Below, in pieces: positions 49,198 through 50,317 of a DNA stretch of 50,317 nucleotides. The DNA is from Pelargonium cotyledonis (lineage: Eukaryota > Streptophyta > Magnoliopsida > Geraniales > Geraniaceae), in the NCBI GenBank assembly GCA_036897625.1, contig JAYMTA010000055.1, forward strand, positions 1 to 50,317, in the 5' to 3' direction. A model generated the notes under the pieces. The model saw only the letters and a program-made list of their open reading frames with translations. It had not been told where the DNA came from and did not search any database. How positions within the stretch are numbered: position 1 is the first letter of the stretch; each line of letters begins with the position of its first letter. The position numbers and the translations under genes are program-made.

Positions 49198-50078
49198 TCC
49201 AATGTAGGGGTGTGCATGAATTGGGGTGGACCGGAATTTATGACCCAAACCCGGACCGGACCGAATACTATACGGTCCGAGCTTCGGTCCATATATCTTA
49301 AAAATATCGGTCCGGTCCGGTCTAAATGTACTAAAACCCGAAATTGGACCGAAAGGACCGAACTAATTTGGAGATGGAGTATTAAAAATATAATTTATTA
49401 GTTTTCAACTCTTAACTCTCAAATCTCATTCCCTGTCTCCATTCTCCCATCACATACCTCACACTTTCACTGCACAAAAACACAGAGCCACCACAACGCC
49501 GACCTCCCACCGCGTCGGCCTTCCACTTCGCCGATCAGCCACCGCGAGTCCACTACGGCCTCCCATCGCGACGATCTCCATCTCCTTAGACCTCACTCCT
49601 TCACTGCACAAAAGACAGAGCCACCGGCAACGCCAACCTCCAACCGCGTCGACCTCCCACCGCGCCGATCTCCATCTCCTCTCGATCTCGACATCGACCT
49701 CCCACTGCGATGATCTCGTCTCCACCGCGCCGATCTCAATCTCCTCTCGATCTCGGCCTCCCACTACGACGATCTCATCTCCTCTCGATCTCGACCTCAA
49801 CCTCCAACTGCGATGATCTCAGCCTCATTCCGCAACGTTTTCCATCTCCTCTCGGCTCTCGATCTCAACCTCTTTCCACAACAATCTCGACCTCCTCTCG
49901 AATCTCGATCTCGATTTCATTTAAAGAAAATTTGGTCCATTTCAGTTCGGTCCAAGGACCGGATATCAACGGTCCGGTCTTCGGTCCCACATTTCTTAAA
50001 TTTTCGGTCCGGTCCGGTCCGGGTCCGGATCAGTCCGGTCCGGTCCGGGTTTGGACAGATGTACAGCCCTTCCAATGA
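49198..50078. mobile_element. hAT-like non-autonomous transposon (865 bp)
   Basis: The element spans 49206-50070. The ends are imperfect inverted repeats: aggggtgtgcat at the left and the complement of atgtacagccct at the right. Flanking 8-bp direct repeats tccaatgt (49198-49205) and tccaatga (50071-50078) match at 7 of 8 bases, the target size of hAT elements. Subterminal regions are packed with GGTCCGGTCC and ACCGGACCG motifs in both orientations. The centre (49490-49910) is a CT/CG-rich array of degenerate units such as cctcccaccgcg and gatctcgacctc. It has open frames by composition but no transposase motif. Confidence 0.8.
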
Positions 50079-50225
50079 AGACCCTCCCTCCAGCTCAACA
50101 GAATTATACTGTTAATCCCAATTACAATTACACAGAAAAATCCTATAAATTTGAACCTAACCCTCCAATTCCCTCGACCTCTCAATTGGCCATAATGTTA
50201 CATTATATTTCTCTCTTCCTCTGAA

Positions 50226-50317
50226 TTATCTCCTACCACCCTTTCCCTTTTTGACTGAATGACCAGTCTTCCGCTTGTGACGGCTGAAATCTGACACGAA
50301 ACGGAATGTCTGGGCCC
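50226..50317 (-). CDS. REF6: REF6-like JmjC histone demethylase, C-terminal end
   Basis: Reading minus from the window edge, the frame encodes QTFRFVSDFSRHKRKTGHSV then KKGKGGRR and stops at 50226-50228. The FRFVSDFSRHKRKTGH stretch with H-x5-H is the second half of the last C2H2 zinc finger at the C-terminus of REF6-type proteins, recalled from the Arabidopsis family. REF6 removes methyl groups from H3K27me3 in chromatin, and its zinc-finger array reads a CTCTGYTY motif in DNA. Only about 29 codons lie in the window, so the JmjN and JmjC domains cannot be examined. ELF6 is the main alternative, although its ending differs as I remember it. Confidence 0.8.
   Translation of the reverse strand, partial: AQTFRFVSDFSRHKRKTGHSVKKGKGGRR

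Noticed and set aside
49459..50115. Arg/Ser-rich open frames on both strands near the right end
   Set aside because: They arise from low-complexity CT/CG-rich repeats inside the hAT-like element; no transposase motif is present.

Overview
This window is nuclear DNA from a eudicot plant. The evidence is GT-AG introns, plant-only gene families, Stowaway-type MITEs, hAT-like and TRIM-like insertions, and AT-rich introns. The species cannot be named from the sequence.

Layout, left to right. (1) 1-852 (+) is the 3' end of an AZG2-like purine (adenine/guanine/cytokinin) permease. (2) 2535-4738 (+) is a complete five-exon AIRP2-type RING E3 ubiquitin ligase of 250 aa. (3) 5014-6919 and 9436-11026 (both -) are two tandem GDSL esterase/lipase genes, each with two exons. 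The right copy has every catalytic block and a clean gene model. The left copy has lost the block II glycine, has Ser in place of the block III Asn, and has an AC instead of AG at the matching splice acceptor. (4) 14445-42711 (+) is a complete callose synthase 10 (GSL8-type) gene. I resolved it into 51 coding exons that join in frame to a 1904-aa protein. Its introns carry two Stowaway MITEs, another inverted-repeat element, TRIM-like debris, and two decayed copies of its own exon 42. (5) 43947-45207 (+) is a small three-exon NOI/RIN4-family gene of 77 aa. (6) 45893-47585 (-) is a two-coding-exon coiled-coil protein of 343 aa with a 5'UTR intron. (7) 50226-50317 (-) is the last 29 codons plus stop of a REF6-like JmjC histone demethylase, ending in its last C2H2 zinc finger. 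An 865-bp hAT-like non-autonomous element (49206-50070) sits just downstream of it.

These are unrelated housekeeping, signalling and metabolic genes with no operon-like logic. The only functional grouping is the GDSL tandem pair. I found no CRISPR array, rRNA, tRNA gene or clearly new multi-gene system. The most interesting signals are the apparent catalytic and splicing decay of the left GDSL paralogue, the partial exon duplications inside CALS10, and a family of small elements whose motif matches the initiator-Met-tRNA primer site. Exon boundaries come from splice consensus, reading-frame continuity and remembered family alignments. None has been checked against transcripts.
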